A DNA stretch of 64,000 nt from Chelatococcus sambhunathii (lineage in GTDB: Bacteria > Pseudomonadota > Alphaproteobacteria > Rhizobiales > Methylopilaceae): NCBI GenBank assembly GCA_031316315.1, contig JADBEO010000008.1, positions 1-64,000 of the forward strand. The letters are read 5' to 3'. Made by a program: the position numbers and the translations under genes. Below the pieces are notes generated by a model that was given only the letters and a program-made list of their open reading frames with translations, searched no databases and was not told the origin of the DNA. This document shows, piece by piece, positions 9,428-18,383 of the stretch (positions are counted from its first letter, which is position 1; every line of letters begins with the position of its first letter).

Positions 9428-9829
9428 ATGCACGACGACCTCCCGGCCGACGCCGCGCTGGTGCGCGACTTCCTCGAAGCGTCGATGGTCCCCGATCCAG
9501 AGAGGGCCGCAGGCTACATGGCGCCGGACGTCGAGATCACCTTTACCGGCGGGCGCAAGTTCTCGCATCCGAGCGGGCCGACCGGCGTCAACGCGCGTCG
9601 GTACAAGTGGGTGAAGAAGCGTATGGATCGCTTCGACGTCGCCCCGGGCGAGGGCGAGACGGTGGTCTACAGCGTCGGGACGCTCTACGGCGAATGGCCC
9701 GACGGCGAGCCCTTCGAGGGCAATCGCTACGTGGATCGCTACGTCGTGCGGAACGGCAAGATCGTCATGATGGACGTGTGGAACGACAGCGCCGAGCGCA
9801 TCCTCGTCCGCAAGGGCATAGACGCCTGA
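9428..9829 (+). CDS. NTF2/SnoaL-like fold protein
   Basis: The 133-residue product shows the SnoaL/NTF2-like pattern: an N-terminal helix (ALVRDFLEASMVPDPERAAGYM), then a cone-shaped barrel ending in RYVDRYVVRNGKIVMMDVWND. Such proteins are small hydrolases, isomerases or ligand-binding partners. It sits directly before an amidohydrolase with a 4-base overlap (CTGA), so the two probably act together. An AGGAG lies just upstream of the ATG at 9428. The exact activity is not predictable. Confidence 0.8.
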   Translation: MHDDLPADAALVRDFLEASMVPDPERAAGYMAPDVEITFTGGRKFSHPSGPTGVNARRYKWVKKRMDRFDVAPGEGETVVYSVGTLYGEWPDGEPFEGNRYVDRYVVRNGKIVMMDVWNDSAERILVRKGIDA

Positions 9830-11274
9830 GCGCGGCGCCGACGGAACTCGCCGCCGCGGCGCTGTTCGACGGCGCTCGCCTGCGAAGCGACGTCGCGCTG
9901 CGCCATGAGGGCGGCCGGATCGTTTCGATCGAGCCGCTCCCAGGCCCCGTCGCCGCGCCCAGGCGCCTGGTGATCCCGGCGCTGGTCGACGCGCACGACC
10001 ATGCGCGGCCGCTCTCCACCGTGTCCTTCGGCGGCGCCTTCACGCCGCTCGAGACATGGTTGCCGCGCACGATCTTCGCGACGCCGCCGGACGCCTATCT
10101 CGCGGCCGCCGCGGCGCTGGCGCGCGTCGCGCGCGCCGGGTGCGGCGCGGCGATGGTCCACTACACGCGGCCAAGCGGCGTCTTGCCGATCCTGGACGAA
10201 GTCCGCGAGGTCGCCCGCGCGGCCCGCGACGTCGGCGTCAGGATCGCTTTCGCGCTCGCGGTCCGCGACATGAACCCGCTGGTCTATGGCGACGAGACTG
10301 AGGTTCTGGACGGCCTGCCCGAGGCGACCCGCGCGCTGTTCCGCGAGGCGTTCGTCAGGCCGGCCATGAGTCCTGACGCCTATCTTGCTCTGGTCGACGA
10401 GATCGCGGAGGCGATCGCGGGGCCGTTGGTCGACGTCCAGTACGGGCCGGCCGGCCTGCAATGGTGCTCGCCGGGCCTGCTGGAGGCGATCGCCGAAGCG
10501 TCCGAGCGGACCGGCCGGCGGGTCCACATGCACCTGCTCGAGACCGAGCGGCAGCGCGCCTGGGCGGACCGCGCCCATCCGGAAGGCGTGGTGACTTTTC
10601 TCGAGCGCATCGGCCTGCTGTCGGACCGGCTGACGCTCGCGCACTGCGTCCATGCCCGGCCTGACGAACTTGACCGGATCGCCGCCTCGGGGGCGCGGAT
10701 CGTCGCCAATTTCGGCTCGAACATGCATCTGCGCTCCGGTCTGTCGCCGGTCGCCGAAGCCCGCCGGCGCGGCGTCTGCGTCGCGGTCGGCATAGACGGC
10801 GCCGCGCTGGACGACGACGACGACATGCTGCGCGAGATGCGCCTGGCCCACGGCGTCCACGCCGGCGCCGGCCTCGACCCGAACTGGACCCGCGCGGAGT
10901 TCCTCGCCTTGGTGGTCCGGACCGGACGCGCCGCCGTCGGCGCGCCGGGCGACGGCGCGCTGGGACCCAGCGAGCCTGCGGACTACTGCGCGCTGGATCT
11001 CGACGCGCTCGATCGCGACGCGATCATGCCGGTCGATCCGCTCGACCTGATGTTCGCGCGAGCGAACGCCAGCCATGTGCGCGAGGTCGTCGTGGCCGGG
11101 CGGAGCGTCGTCCGCGACGGTCGCGTCGTCGGCGTGGACCTGCCGGCGCTGGAGGCCGAACTGCGTGCGCGGTTCAGAAGTCAGGTCGGCCGCTACGCCG
11201 GCCTCGACCGCGCCTGGCCGAGCTTCGACGCGGCGCTCCGCCGCTGGTTCGAAGGCTGCGTCGGGTGCGGGTGA
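9826..11274 (+). CDS. Amidohydrolase-superfamily deaminase (start uncertain)
   Basis: The product of about 482 residues is an amidohydrolase with the set H-x-H (VDAHDHARPL), His in VHMHLLETERQ, His in LAHCVHARPDE and Asp in GIDGAALDDDDDML, as in cytosine, guanine or chlorohydrolase-type deaminases. No ATG, GTG or TTG fits the N-terminus. A CTG at 9826 overlaps the preceding stop as CTGA and gives the expected beginning (LSAAPTELAAAALFDGARL); a GTG at 9778 would give a 52-base overlap. The substrate is unknown. It ends 13 bp from the convergent reductase gene. Confidence 0.8.
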   Translation: MSAAPTELAAAALFDGARLRSDVALRHEGGRIVSIEPLPGPVAAPRRLVIPALVDAHDHARPLSTVSFGGAFTPLETWLPRTIFATPPDAYLAAAAALARVARAGCGAAMVHYTRPSGVLPILDEVREVARAARDVGVRIAFALAVRDMNPLVYGDETEVLDGLPEATRALFREAFVRPAMSPDAYLALVDEIAEAIAGPLVDVQYGPAGLQWCSPGLLEAIAEASERTGRRVHMHLLETERQRAWADRAHPEGVVTFLERIGLLSDRLTLAHCVHARPDELDRIAASGARIVANFGSNMHLRSGLSPVAEARRRGVCVAVGIDGAALDDDDDMLREMRLAHGVHAGAGLDPNWTRAEFLALVVRTGRAAVGAPGDGALGPSEPADYCALDLDALDRDAIMPVDPLDLMFARANASHVREVVVAGRSVVRDGRVVGVDLPALEAELRARFRSQVGRYAGLDRAWPSFDAALRRWFEGCVGCG

Positions 11275-11287
11275 CGGGCGTCGAGAC

Positions 11288-11869
11288 TCAGAGCGCCTTC
11301 ATCTCTGCCCTGACCCTCGCCATGAACCGGCGCCGCTTGTCCTCGCCGGCGACGTTCATGTGGTAGAGCGCGAGGTGCCTGGCCTTCGCGCCGCCGGTCA
11401 GCCAGCGGATGTAGCGGGTCACCAGCTTGCGGGGCGGATCGGCCATCAACAGCGCCATCCAGCGCGGGCGGCCGTAGGTGACGACCCCGACAAGCCGCTT
11501 CACGTTGGTAAGCATCGGCTTCACATGGGCCGGATCCGACAAGTCGAAGGCGACGCCCGGCATCAGCACGCGGTCGAAGAAGCCCTTCAGCATCGCGGGC
11601 GGACCGAAGGTCCAGGTCGGAAACTGCAGCACCATGGCTTCGGCGCGCCTGAGCCGCTCGATGTACGGCTCCAGCCCGGCCTGATTGACCGCCTCGTCGT
11701 GGTAGTGGCGGCGCGCCTCCTCGCTCAGCACCGGATCGAATTTCTCCGCATAGAGGTCGAGCAGGTCGACCTCGTGGCCGGCCTCCGCGAGCCCCGCGAG
11801 CGCCTCCGCCCGGATCGCGGCGTGAAAGCTCTCGGGCAGCGGGTGGCAGTAGACGTAGAGGACGCGCAT
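11288..11869 (-). CDS. NAD(P)H-dependent flavodoxin-fold oxidoreductase
   Basis: This 193-residue protein matches the NQO1/MdaB/KefF flavodoxin-like family: RVLYVYCHPLPESFHAA at the FMN phosphate site, VLQFPTWTFGPPAMLKGFFDRVL in the centre and VGVVTYGRPRW after it. It probably carries out two-electron reduction of quinones or nitro compounds in the cytosol. It follows the FAD oxidase operon on the same strand but is separated from it by a 122-bp palindromic repeat, so it may be a separate unit. Confidence 0.85.
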   Translation of the reverse strand: MRVLYVYCHPLPESFHAAIRAEALAGLAEAGHEVDLLDLYAEKFDPVLSEEARRHYHDEAVNQAGLEPYIERLRRAEAMVLQFPTWTFGPPAMLKGFFDRVLMPGVAFDLSDPAHVKPMLTNVKRLVGVVTYGRPRWMALLMADPPRKLVTRYIRWLTGGAKARHLALYHMNVAGEDKRRRFMARVRAEMKAL

Positions 11870-11897
11870 TGGCGTTCAGCCGCGGCGTGGAAACGGA

Positions 11898-12019
11898 CTG
11901 CGTGCTTCGAGACGCCGTCCTGACGGACGGCTCCTCAGCATGAGGACGATTTGCGCTCTGGCGTCCTCGACATCCCTCATGCTGAGGAGCCCGCAAAGCG
12001 CGCGTCTCGAAGCACGCAG
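11898..12019. repeat. Long palindromic repeat, copy 1
   Basis: Perfect 18-bp terminal inverted repeats (ctgcgtgcttcgagacgc at 11898-11915 and its complement at 12002-12019) enclose a second perfect 17-bp pair (11929-11945 with 11975-11991, ggctcctcagcatgagg). Related copies lie at 14436-14561 and 30848-30979. There is no coding capacity. Confidence 0.85.
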
Positions 12020-12038
12020 CGCTGTTCGTCCATTTCGG

Positions 12039-13427
12039 TCATGCGCGCTCTGGGACGTAGGTCCGCATCTTGCCCGGATTGAGCAGGCCGAAGGGATCGA
12101 CATCGCGCTTGAAGCCGAGCTGGTCGGCGTCGGCGCGCTTTTCGCCGCCGCCGTCCTCGAGCGTCGCGACATGCGGGTTGGCGATGGTCACGCCGCTCGC
12201 CTCGTGGACAGCGATGATCTCGTTCAGCCGCTCCGGCGTCGTGAAGCGCACGACCGGCAGCCCGCTGACCCCGACCTCGCCGCGGAAGCGGATGAACTCG
12301 CAATGCGGCAGGATCTCGTCGGGAAAGCGCGCCGCCATCTCGGCGACGCTTTCCAGCGCGCGGCTTCGCGGATGCAGGCACTGCAGGTAGGTGACGGTGC
12401 GGTCGCCCTTCAGCATCTGCAGCGTGGTGTGGTTCCAGGTGTATTCGTAGAGCGGCTCCTGACCGGGCGCGTCGCTCGCCGGGCGCTCCAGCGTGATCTC
12501 CCCCCGGCCCGCGAGCAGCTCGCGGAATGACTCCAGCGAGGCCTCGGCCACCATGGCGATCAGGATGGCCTGACCGTCCGGACAGGCGTCCCTCACCGCG
12601 CGGAACGCCGTCGGCAGCGGCCAGGCGATCGGGCTCAGCAGCTTCTTCACGATCCCGTCGGCATGCGCGACGTCGTCCGCAAAGACCATCGCCTCGCCGA
12701 AGGTCTCGAACGTGACGATCAGCTCGATCCAGTCCCAGGCCGGCGCCAGCGGCATCTCCAGCGCGGTGATGATCCCGGTCGTGCCGTAGGCGCGGTTGAT
12801 GTTCTGAGCGGCGTCGCCGCGCAGCTCGATGATCCGCGGGGTCTCCTCCATGGTGACGATACGCGCCGCGAGGATGTTGCCCTTCTCGCGCAGGCCGCCA
12901 TAGGTCACCGAGCCGATCCCGCCCGAGCCGCCCGCTACGAAGCCGCCGATGGTGGCGCGCCGCTTGGTCGAGGGATGCATCCGCAACTCGAAACCCTTCT
13001 CCTGGGTTTCGGCGTCCATGTCCGACATCACCATGCCGGGACCGACGCGGCACGCGCCGGGCTTCAGCCACTCGATCCGGTCGAGCGCGTTCATGTCCAG
13101 CAGCACGCCGCCGTGGAGCGGCATGCACTGGCCATAGTTTCCGGTCGCGGCCCCGCGCGGGGTGAGGGGAACGCGATGCTTGGCGCAGGCGGCCGCTGTA
13201 CGGACGACGTCCGCCTCAGTCCGCGGCGCGACGATCACGTCGGCGAACTTGCCGGCGAGCTCCTCGTTCAGGATCGGGCTGTACCAGTAGAAGTCGCGGG
13301 AGCGGCGCTTGACCTGCTTGCGTTCTGTGACGACCGGCACATCGCCGAGATCGGCGATCAGCGCCGAGAGCGTCGCGGCCGGGACGACGGTTTCGGCTTC
13401 GGCCTCGATCGTATCCGGCGCGCTCAT
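12039..13427 (-). CDS. FAD-binding oxidase (PCMH/GlcD-type)
   Basis: The 462-residue protein has a PCMH-type FAD domain (about residues 60-240: VIVAPRTEADVVRTAAACA, PLTPRGAATGNYGQ, GGFVAGGSGGIGSVTYGGL) and a C-terminal substrate cap ending with the GlcD-type DPFGLLNPGKMRTY. Such enzymes oxidise hydroxy acids, alcohols or amines with FAD. It is the last gene of the minus-strand oxygenase/transport operon and overlaps the upstream oxygenase stop as ATGA. The substrate is unknown; context suggests it oxidises a product of the two oxygenases. Confidence 0.87.
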   Translation of the reverse strand: MSAPDTIEAEAETVVPAATLSALIADLGDVPVVTERKQVKRRSRDFYWYSPILNEELAGKFADVIVAPRTEADVVRTAAACAKHRVPLTPRGAATGNYGQCMPLHGGVLLDMNALDRIEWLKPGACRVGPGMVMSDMDAETQEKGFELRMHPSTKRRATIGGFVAGGSGGIGSVTYGGLREKGNILAARIVTMEETPRIIELRGDAAQNINRAYGTTGIITALEMPLAPAWDWIELIVTFETFGEAMVFADDVAHADGIVKKLLSPIAWPLPTAFRAVRDACPDGQAILIAMVAEASLESFRELLAGRGEITLERPASDAPGQEPLYEYTWNHTTLQMLKGDRTVTYLQCLHPRSRALESVAEMAARFPDEILPHCEFIRFRGEVGVSGLPVVRFTTPERLNEIIAVHEASGVTIANPHVATLEDGGGEKRADADQLGFKRDVDPFGLLNPGKMRTYVPERA

Positions 13428-14386
13428 GCAGCCGTCGAGATGTCGTGCGAGGCCGCGATCTTCGACCAGATGTATTCGCCCGCCTTCACCGGCCCGTAGC
13501 GCGGCGGATTCCCTTCCCCGCAGCAGCTCGGCAGGCAGGCGACCTCCGCCTGCTCGTTCGGCGCGGTGAAGGCGACCATCGAAAGCCGCGCGGTCGAGCC
13601 GGTGAGGGTGCGCTCAGGATTCGAGACGCGGTGAAGCGTCGATTTCCACCGATCGTTGGTCCAGCGCGCGAGCAGGTCGCCGACGTTGATCACGAAGCTT
13701 CCCGGAAGCACGCCCGCCTCGTGCCAGACGCCGTCCTTGTCGGCGACCTCGAGGCCGCCGGGCGCCTGGTCCTGCCGAAGGATGGTGAGCCCGCCATAGT
13801 CGTGATGCGCGCCGTAGCGAAGCTGGCCCGGCGCGGGCGGCTCGGGCTGGTCCGGATAGTGGACGAAGCGCAGGGTGAGCGCGGGATCCTCGAAGACCGG
13901 ATCGAAGTGGTTTTCGGGCAGGTCGAGCGCGATCGCCGAAAGCCGGGTCAGGCGGTCGGTCAGGGTGAGAATCTCGCCGCACCAGTCCTTCACGAGTCCC
14001 GAGAGCTCCGGCGGTTCGGCCGGCCAGATGTTCGGCTTCGCCGTCCGGCATTCGCGATGCGGCGCGTTGAAGACCAGCGCCTCGCAGAGATCGGTCGGGG
14101 TTTCGCCGTTGAGCGTCTTGGCGACGCTCTCGACGCCCATCGGCAGATAGCCCCGGCCCTTCGTCTTCTCCGGCGCCTTGTCGGCGAGCTTGGTCTCGAG
14201 GCTCTGCTCGAAATAGCGCTTCATCGCGTCATAGGTCGCGGCGGCGAGACTCTCCGGCACGCCGTGACCGACGACGACCGCGAAGCCCGTCGTCTCGAAG
14301 GCGTCGCCGAAGGCGCGGCCGACCCGGCGCTTGGCGGCCTCGTCGCCGTCGATGAAAGGGGCGATGTCGACGATCGGCAGGTCCAT
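13424..14386 (-). CDS. Isopenicillin N synthase-like 2-oxoglutarate/Fe(II) oxygenase
   Basis: The 320-residue protein is a non-heme iron oxygenase of the IPNS/2OG-Fe(II) family: LPIVDIAPFIDGD at the N-terminus, iron ligands H194-x-D196 in GAHHDYGGLTIL and H252 in STLHRVSNP, followed by the cosubstrate-binding arginine-x-serine (TARLSMVAF). The ATG at 14386 has an AGGAG Shine-Dalgarno; a longer frame upstream would cross a repeat. It shares its operon with a Rieske oxygenase and an FAD oxidase, and a second family member lies at 20564-21511. The substrate is unknown. Confidence 0.87.
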   Translation of the reverse strand: MDLPIVDIAPFIDGDEAAKRRVGRAFGDAFETTGFAVVVGHGVPESLAAATYDAMKRYFEQSLETKLADKAPEKTKGRGYLPMGVESVAKTLNGETPTDLCEALVFNAPHRECRTAKPNIWPAEPPELSGLVKDWCGEILTLTDRLTRLSAIALDLPENHFDPVFEDPALTLRFVHYPDQPEPPAPGQLRYGAHHDYGGLTILRQDQAPGGLEVADKDGVWHEAGVLPGSFVINVGDLLARWTNDRWKSTLHRVSNPERTLTGSTARLSMVAFTAPNEQAEVACLPSCCGEGNPPRYGPVKAGEYIWSKIAASHDISTAA

Positions 14387-14435
14387 CTCAGCTAGCTCCT
14401 CGACGAGACGCGGACGGATGCGTTGGACTGGCGCG

Positions 14436-14561
14436 CTGCGTGCTTCGAGACGCCCGCCCGGAGGCGGACTCCCCGACGCGAGGACCGGGGGGAGGATGCC
14501 ATGGCCGAGCCATGCCTCGTGCCGGAGAGCGGCCTGGAGGGCCGCGTCTCGAAGCACGCAG
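14436..14561. repeat. Long palindromic repeat, copy 2 (divergent centre)
   Basis: It carries the same 18-bp terminal inverted repeats as copy 1 (14436-14453 and 14544-14561), but the inner part is different and lacks the ctcctcagcatgagg arms. It lies between the oxygenase and the binding-protein gene within one operon. Confidence 0.8.
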
Positions 14562-14588
14562 TCGGATTGCGCCAGCGAAATTGGGACA

Positions 14589-15581
14589 TCACTTCGCCCC
14601 GAGGAAATCGAGCGTGTAGGCCTGCTTGTAGTCGAGCGACGCGGGATAGACGCCGGCCTTGGTCATGACGTCGAAGAAGGCCTTCCAGCGGACGTCGGTC
14701 ATCGCGCCGAGACCGAGCTTCGCCGCGTCGCCGCCGTCGACAAGGCCGCGGCTCTTCATCTGGTCGATCTTGAACTTGAAGAGCTCCTCGCCGCCGGTCG
14801 GCACGATCTCCAACACGCCTTTCATCGCGGGGCCGAAGTCGCCGCTCATGCAGTCTGCCCAACCCTTCTTGCTGGCGTCCACGAAAGCCTGCACGGTCGC
14901 CTTGTTGGCCGCGATGTACTTCTCGGTCGCGAACACAGTGGTCGCGTAGTTGTCGTAGCCGTAGTCGGCGAGCAGGATCGAGACCGGCGGCTTCGGCAGC
15001 TCCTTGCCGAGCATCATCGCGTCCTCCGTGATGTAGCCCTGCTGGATCGCCTTCTTGTCGGCGAGGAACGGACCGGCCGTGTAGCTGAAGGGCCTCAGCT
15101 GGCTGTCGTCGAATCCCTTGGACGCCTTCAGGAACTGCCAGTATTCCGAACGCGAGAACTGGCCGACCATGATGGGCTTGCCTTTCATGTCGTCGAGCGT
15201 CGCGATCCCCTGGTCGGGATGGGCGACGAGCGTCTGCGGGTCCTTCTGGAAGAAGGCCGCGACGGTCCTCGCCTTCACGCCCCTGTTGACGAGGTTGAGC
15301 GTCGTGAAGCTGGAGCCCATGCCGAGGTCGATCTCGCCGGAGGCGACCAGCAGCGGCAGGTTGACGTTGGGATTGCCCGGCACGAGCGTGACGTCGAGCC
15401 CGGCCGCCTCGTAGTAGCCCTTGCCCTTGGCCTGGAAGAAGCCGCAGTGCTCGCCCTCCGGCACCCAGTTCAGCCCGTATTTGACCTTGGTGAGCGCGAA
15501 GGCAGGCGTCGCGGCCACGGTCGCGAAGATCGCCGCCGCGAGGCCGAAGCCAAGGCGGCGGTGGAGGGAGGCGGAGGTCAT
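14589..15581 (-). CDS. NMT1/THI5-like ABC transporter substrate-binding protein
   Basis: This 330-residue protein has a signal peptide (about residues 1-29, ending PAFA) and the NMT1/THI5 fold: VKYGLNWVPEGEHCGFFQAK near the start, then GYYEAAGLDVTLVPG and ASGEIDLGMG. The family binds pyrimidine precursors, sulfonates, riboflavin-like and other small ligands in the periplasm. No permease is paired with it directly; it probably delivers ligand to the permease and ATPase at 16739-18375, which also have their own binding protein (18384-19376). Confidence 0.87.
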   Translation of the reverse strand: MTSASLHRRLGFGLAAAIFATVAATPAFALTKVKYGLNWVPEGEHCGFFQAKGKGYYEAAGLDVTLVPGNPNVNLPLLVASGEIDLGMGSSFTTLNLVNRGVKARTVAAFFQKDPQTLVAHPDQGIATLDDMKGKPIMVGQFSRSEYWQFLKASKGFDDSQLRPFSYTAGPFLADKKAIQQGYITEDAMMLGKELPKPPVSILLADYGYDNYATTVFATEKYIAANKATVQAFVDASKKGWADCMSGDFGPAMKGVLEIVPTGGEELFKFKIDQMKSRGLVDGGDAAKLGLGAMTDVRWKAFFDVMTKAGVYPASLDYKQAYTLDFLGAK

Positions 15582-15652
15582 GTCGTGGCGTCTCCAAGCG
15601 GCCCGCGCGGGACCAGGGCGTCGAAGCGGTCGAAGGGGGCGAGGACGCTCAT
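15578..15652 (-). CDS. Possible 24-residue microprotein bridging two genes
   Basis: An ATG at 15652 overlaps the Rieske stop (ATGA) and the frame ends in a TGA overlapping the next ATG (ATGA). The short frame therefore exactly fills the gap between the two genes. The peptide has 24 residues and begins MSVLAPFDRFDAL. It may only serve to couple translation; I recognise no family. Confidence 0.35.
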   Translation of the reverse strand: MSVLAPFDRFDALVPRGPLGDATT

Positions 15653-16722
15653 GCGAGCTCCTCGTGGCGCACGATCGTGGGGACGAAGGGCCAGGAGACG
15701 GCCGGAACCGCCTCGGAAATCTCGTCCTCGCCGTGGTCGCGCAGCAGCTTCAGCAGGCGCTTGCGCATGATCATGCCGGGTCGGTCGGAGGGCATGTGCG
15801 ACTCCACCTTGCGCGCCATGTCCATCGTCGCGTCCGGATCGGTCGACTCGAGGATGTCGCGGTCCTCTTCGACGATGACCTGATCCCAGGCGATCAGCTC
15901 CTCGGTCGAGCAGCTCGCCTCGTCGTCGTTGCGGTAGAGGATCTGGGCGAGCTTGATCCGCCCGTCGTCGACCGGCGTCGCCGAGTTGATGATGATGTGG
16001 CGCAGGCCCGACGGATACTCGATATCGAGCCGCCGCGCGAAGGGCATGAACCACTTGTTGCGCATGTGGCGCCGCGTGGTCGGCTCCTTCGAGCCGGTGA
16101 CGCGATGCGCCTGCGGCGGGTTCGCGATGGTGACGATCGTCTCCGCTTCGAAGCCGTAATCGGTCTCGCGGATCTCGTATTTCTCCGGGATCGGCTGGTC
16201 GATCTGCCCGAACGTCGATCTGTGCACGAAGGCGAAGTGCGCGTTGTCGAAGGAGTTCTCCATCAGCCGGAAGGCCGAGGTCTCCCAGTCGTCGTGGAAC
16301 TGCATGATCCGGCGGAACGACGGATCGGAATCCTCAGGCACCTCGGGGATGTCGGCGAGCGGCTCGTCGAGGCAGACCCAGGCGTAGCCGTAGCGCGGCT
16401 TGCAGCGATAGCTCTTCACGCCGAGCCGCGGGACCACCTGCTCGGGCGAGAACTGCGGGATGTCGATCAGCTGACCGGTGCGATCGTAGGACCAGCCGTG
16501 ATAGCCGCAGACGATCAGCCCCTTGTCGCACCACCCCTTCGACAGCTTCGCCGTGCGATGGCAGCAGCGGTCCATCAGCGCGGCCGGCTCGCCCGAGCCG
16601 TCGATGAACAGCACGAGCTTTTCGCCGAGCAGCGTGAACGGCTTCGGGCCGTCCTTGAGGTTCTCGAGCTTCTCGGTCGCATACCAGAAGCGGCGCAGGA
16701 CCTTTTGGCGGGTGATCAGCAT
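15649..16722 (-). CDS. Rieske non-heme iron oxygenase, catalytic subunit
   Basis: The 357-residue protein carries a Rieske [2Fe-2S] domain with C53-x-H55 (DRCCHRTAKLS) and C72-x2-H75 (VCGYHGWSYD). The mononuclear iron site is in ENSFDNAHFAFVH (D157, H160, H165) with a likely third ligand D284 in EEDRDILES. Length and layout resemble single-subunit demethylase or monooxygenase types such as NdmA and VanA. No ferredoxin or reductase partner is encoded nearby, so electrons must come from elsewhere. It lies between the transport genes of one operon. The substrate is unknown. Confidence 0.9.
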   Translation of the reverse strand: MLITRQKVLRRFWYATEKLENLKDGPKPFTLLGEKLVLFIDGSGEPAALMDRCCHRTAKLSKGWCDKGLIVCGYHGWSYDRTGQLIDIPQFSPEQVVPRLGVKSYRCKPRYGYAWVCLDEPLADIPEVPEDSDPSFRRIMQFHDDWETSAFRLMENSFDNAHFAFVHRSTFGQIDQPIPEKYEIRETDYGFEAETIVTIANPPQAHRVTGSKEPTTRRHMRNKWFMPFARRLDIEYPSGLRHIIINSATPVDDGRIKLAQILYRNDDEASCSTEELIAWDQVIVEEDRDILESTDPDATMDMARKVESHMPSDRPGMIMRKRLLKLLRDHGEDEISEAVPAVSWPFVPTIVRHEELA

Positions 16723-16738
16723 GACGCCTCCTTCCCCC

Positions 16739-17539
16739 TCACGCCTCGATCCGCCGTTCGCTGTCGTGCCAGCCGCCGAGCGCCCAGGCGGACAGGCCCG
16801 CCATGGCGACGAACAGCACGACGCCGGCGATCGTGATCAGGAACAGCGCGGCGAACATGCGCGGGATGTCGAGCTCGAAGCCGGACTGCAGGATCTCGTA
16901 GGCGAGGCCGGCGCTGCGTCCGCCCGTGCCCGCCACGAACTCCGCGACCACCGCGCCGATCAGCGCGAGCCCGCTCGAAATCCTCAATCCCGCGAAGAAA
17001 TACGGCAGCGCGCTCGGGATCCTGAGCCTGAGCAGCGTCTGGAGCCCGCTGGCCTTGTTGATCCGGAAGAGGTTCGCGAGGCCCGGGTCGACGGTCCTGA
17101 GCCCGATCGTGGTGTTGGAGATGATGGGAAAGAGCGCGATCAGCGTCGCGCACAGGACGAGCGCGGTCTGGGTGTCCTTTACGAGGATGATCAGCAACGG
17201 CGCGATCGCGACGATCGGTGTGACCTGCAGCATCACCGCATAGGGGAACAGGCTGCGCTCGATGGCCCGGCTCTGGACGAACAGGAAGGCGGTCAGCACG
17301 CCGATGACGATCGCAAGCGCGAAGGCGATGAAGGTCACCTTGAGGGTGCTGCCGAGCGCTCGGAACAGCGACGACGCATTGTTCAGGAAGCTGTCCGCGA
17401 CGACGCTCGGGGCCGGCACGAGGAACACCGGAATCTCGAACCAGCGGCAGGCGGCCTCCCAGGCCGCGAGCATCGCGATCCCCGTCGCGACCGGCGGAAA
17501 ATAGGTCTTGAAACGCTCGGAGTGCGCGAGCGGCGTCAT
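16739..17539 (-). CDS. ABC transporter permease (SsuC/TauC/ThiX type)
   Basis: The 266-residue protein has about six membrane helices and the EAA loop typical of this importer class (LRLRIPSALPYFFAGLRIS followed by GLALIGAVVAEF). The ATG at 17539 overlaps the ATPase stop as ATGA; an upstream in-frame ATG would extend it into that gene and is rejected. It forms the membrane channel with the ATPase at 17536 and is presumably fed by the two NMT1-type binding proteins in this operon. Confidence 0.9.
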   Translation of the reverse strand: MTPLAHSERFKTYFPPVATGIAMLAAWEAACRWFEIPVFLVPAPSVVADSFLNNASSLFRALGSTLKVTFIAFALAIVIGVLTAFLFVQSRAIERSLFPYAVMLQVTPIVAIAPLLIILVKDTQTALVLCATLIALFPIISNTTIGLRTVDPGLANLFRINKASGLQTLLRLRIPSALPYFFAGLRISSGLALIGAVVAEFVAGTGGRSAGLAYEILQSGFELDIPRMFAALFLITIAGVVLFVAMAGLSAWALGGWHDSERRIEA

Positions 17540-18375
17540 CGGTCGCGCCCCCGGCCGCTCGCGAGCGAAGCCTCCATAAGCGCGACCGACAGCTCGCGGC
17601 AATAGTCGGCGAACTTCGCGCTCGTCCGGAACGCGTCTCCACGCGGGAACGGTTCGTCGATCTCGATCTCACGGAACAGGCGGCCGGGCTGGGCCGCCAT
17701 CACCACGATCCGCGTCGAAAGGAACACCGCCTCATAGATCGAGTGGGTGACGAAGATGGTGGTGAAGCCGCGTAGCCGCCACAGCTCGGAGAGGTCGGAG
17801 TCGAGCCGGTTGCGTGTGAACTCGTCGAGCGCCCCGAAGGGCTCGTCCATCAGCAGCATGTCCGGCTCGGTGACGAGCGCGCGTGCGATCGAGACGCGCA
17901 TCCGCATGCCGCCCGAGAGCTGGCGGGGGTAAAGACGGCCATGGCTCGACAGCCCGACGAGCGCGAGCGCCTCGTCGACCCTCGGGGCCGCCTCGTCCTT
18001 CGGCATGCGTGCGAGGTCGAGCGGCAGCCGCACGTTGCCCTCGACGCGCGCCCAAGGCATCAGCGTCGCGTCCTGGAACACGATGGACAGCCGCCGGCCT
18101 GGCTGGCCGACCTTGTCGAAGCCGCCGCGCCACCAGAGCAGGCGGCCATCGGTCGGCTGGATGAGGTTCGCGATCAGCGACAGAAGCGTGCTCTTGCCGC
18201 AGCCGGACGGGCCGATGAGCGAGACGAACTCGCCCTGAGCCACGGTCAGGTCGATCGGCGTCAGCCCTCGCGTGCCGTCGGCGAAGACCTTGTCGACGCC
18301 GAGAATCTCGACGGCGGGCGCGGCCTCGGCGGGCGCCATGGCGAGAGAGGGCGAGGGCAGGGGGGCGGCCGCCAT
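17536..18375 (-). CDS. ABC transporter ATP-binding protein (SsuB/TauB type)
   Basis: The 279-residue ATPase has Walker A GPSGCGKST, the Q-loop FQDATLMPW, signature LSGGMRMRVSIARAL, Walker B MLLMDEPFGALDE and the H-loop THSIYEAVF. It has a single nucleotide-binding domain without a regulatory extension, as in sulfonate and pyrimidine-precursor importers. The start at 18375 leaves an 8-bp gap after the binding-protein gene; an internal ATG 12 codons later is possible. It powers the permease with which it overlaps by four bases. Confidence 0.92.
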   Translation of the reverse strand: MAAAPLPSPSLAMAPAEAAPAVEILGVDKVFADGTRGLTPIDLTVAQGEFVSLIGPSGCGKSTLLSLIANLIQPTDGRLLWWRGGFDKVGQPGRRLSIVFQDATLMPWARVEGNVRLPLDLARMPKDEAAPRVDEALALVGLSSHGRLYPRQLSGGMRMRVSIARALVTEPDMLLMDEPFGALDEFTRNRLDSDLSELWRLRGFTTIFVTHSIYEAVFLSTRIVVMAAQPGRLFREIEIDEPFPRGDAFRTSAKFADYCRELSVALMEASLASGRGRDR

Positions 18376-18383
18376 CGACGCCC

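Noticed and set aside
14436-14561. Extended N-terminus of the oxygenase at 13424-14386 reading through the repeat
   Set aside because: The upstream frame is encoded by the palindromic element and lacks homology. An AGGAG precedes the ATG at 14386.
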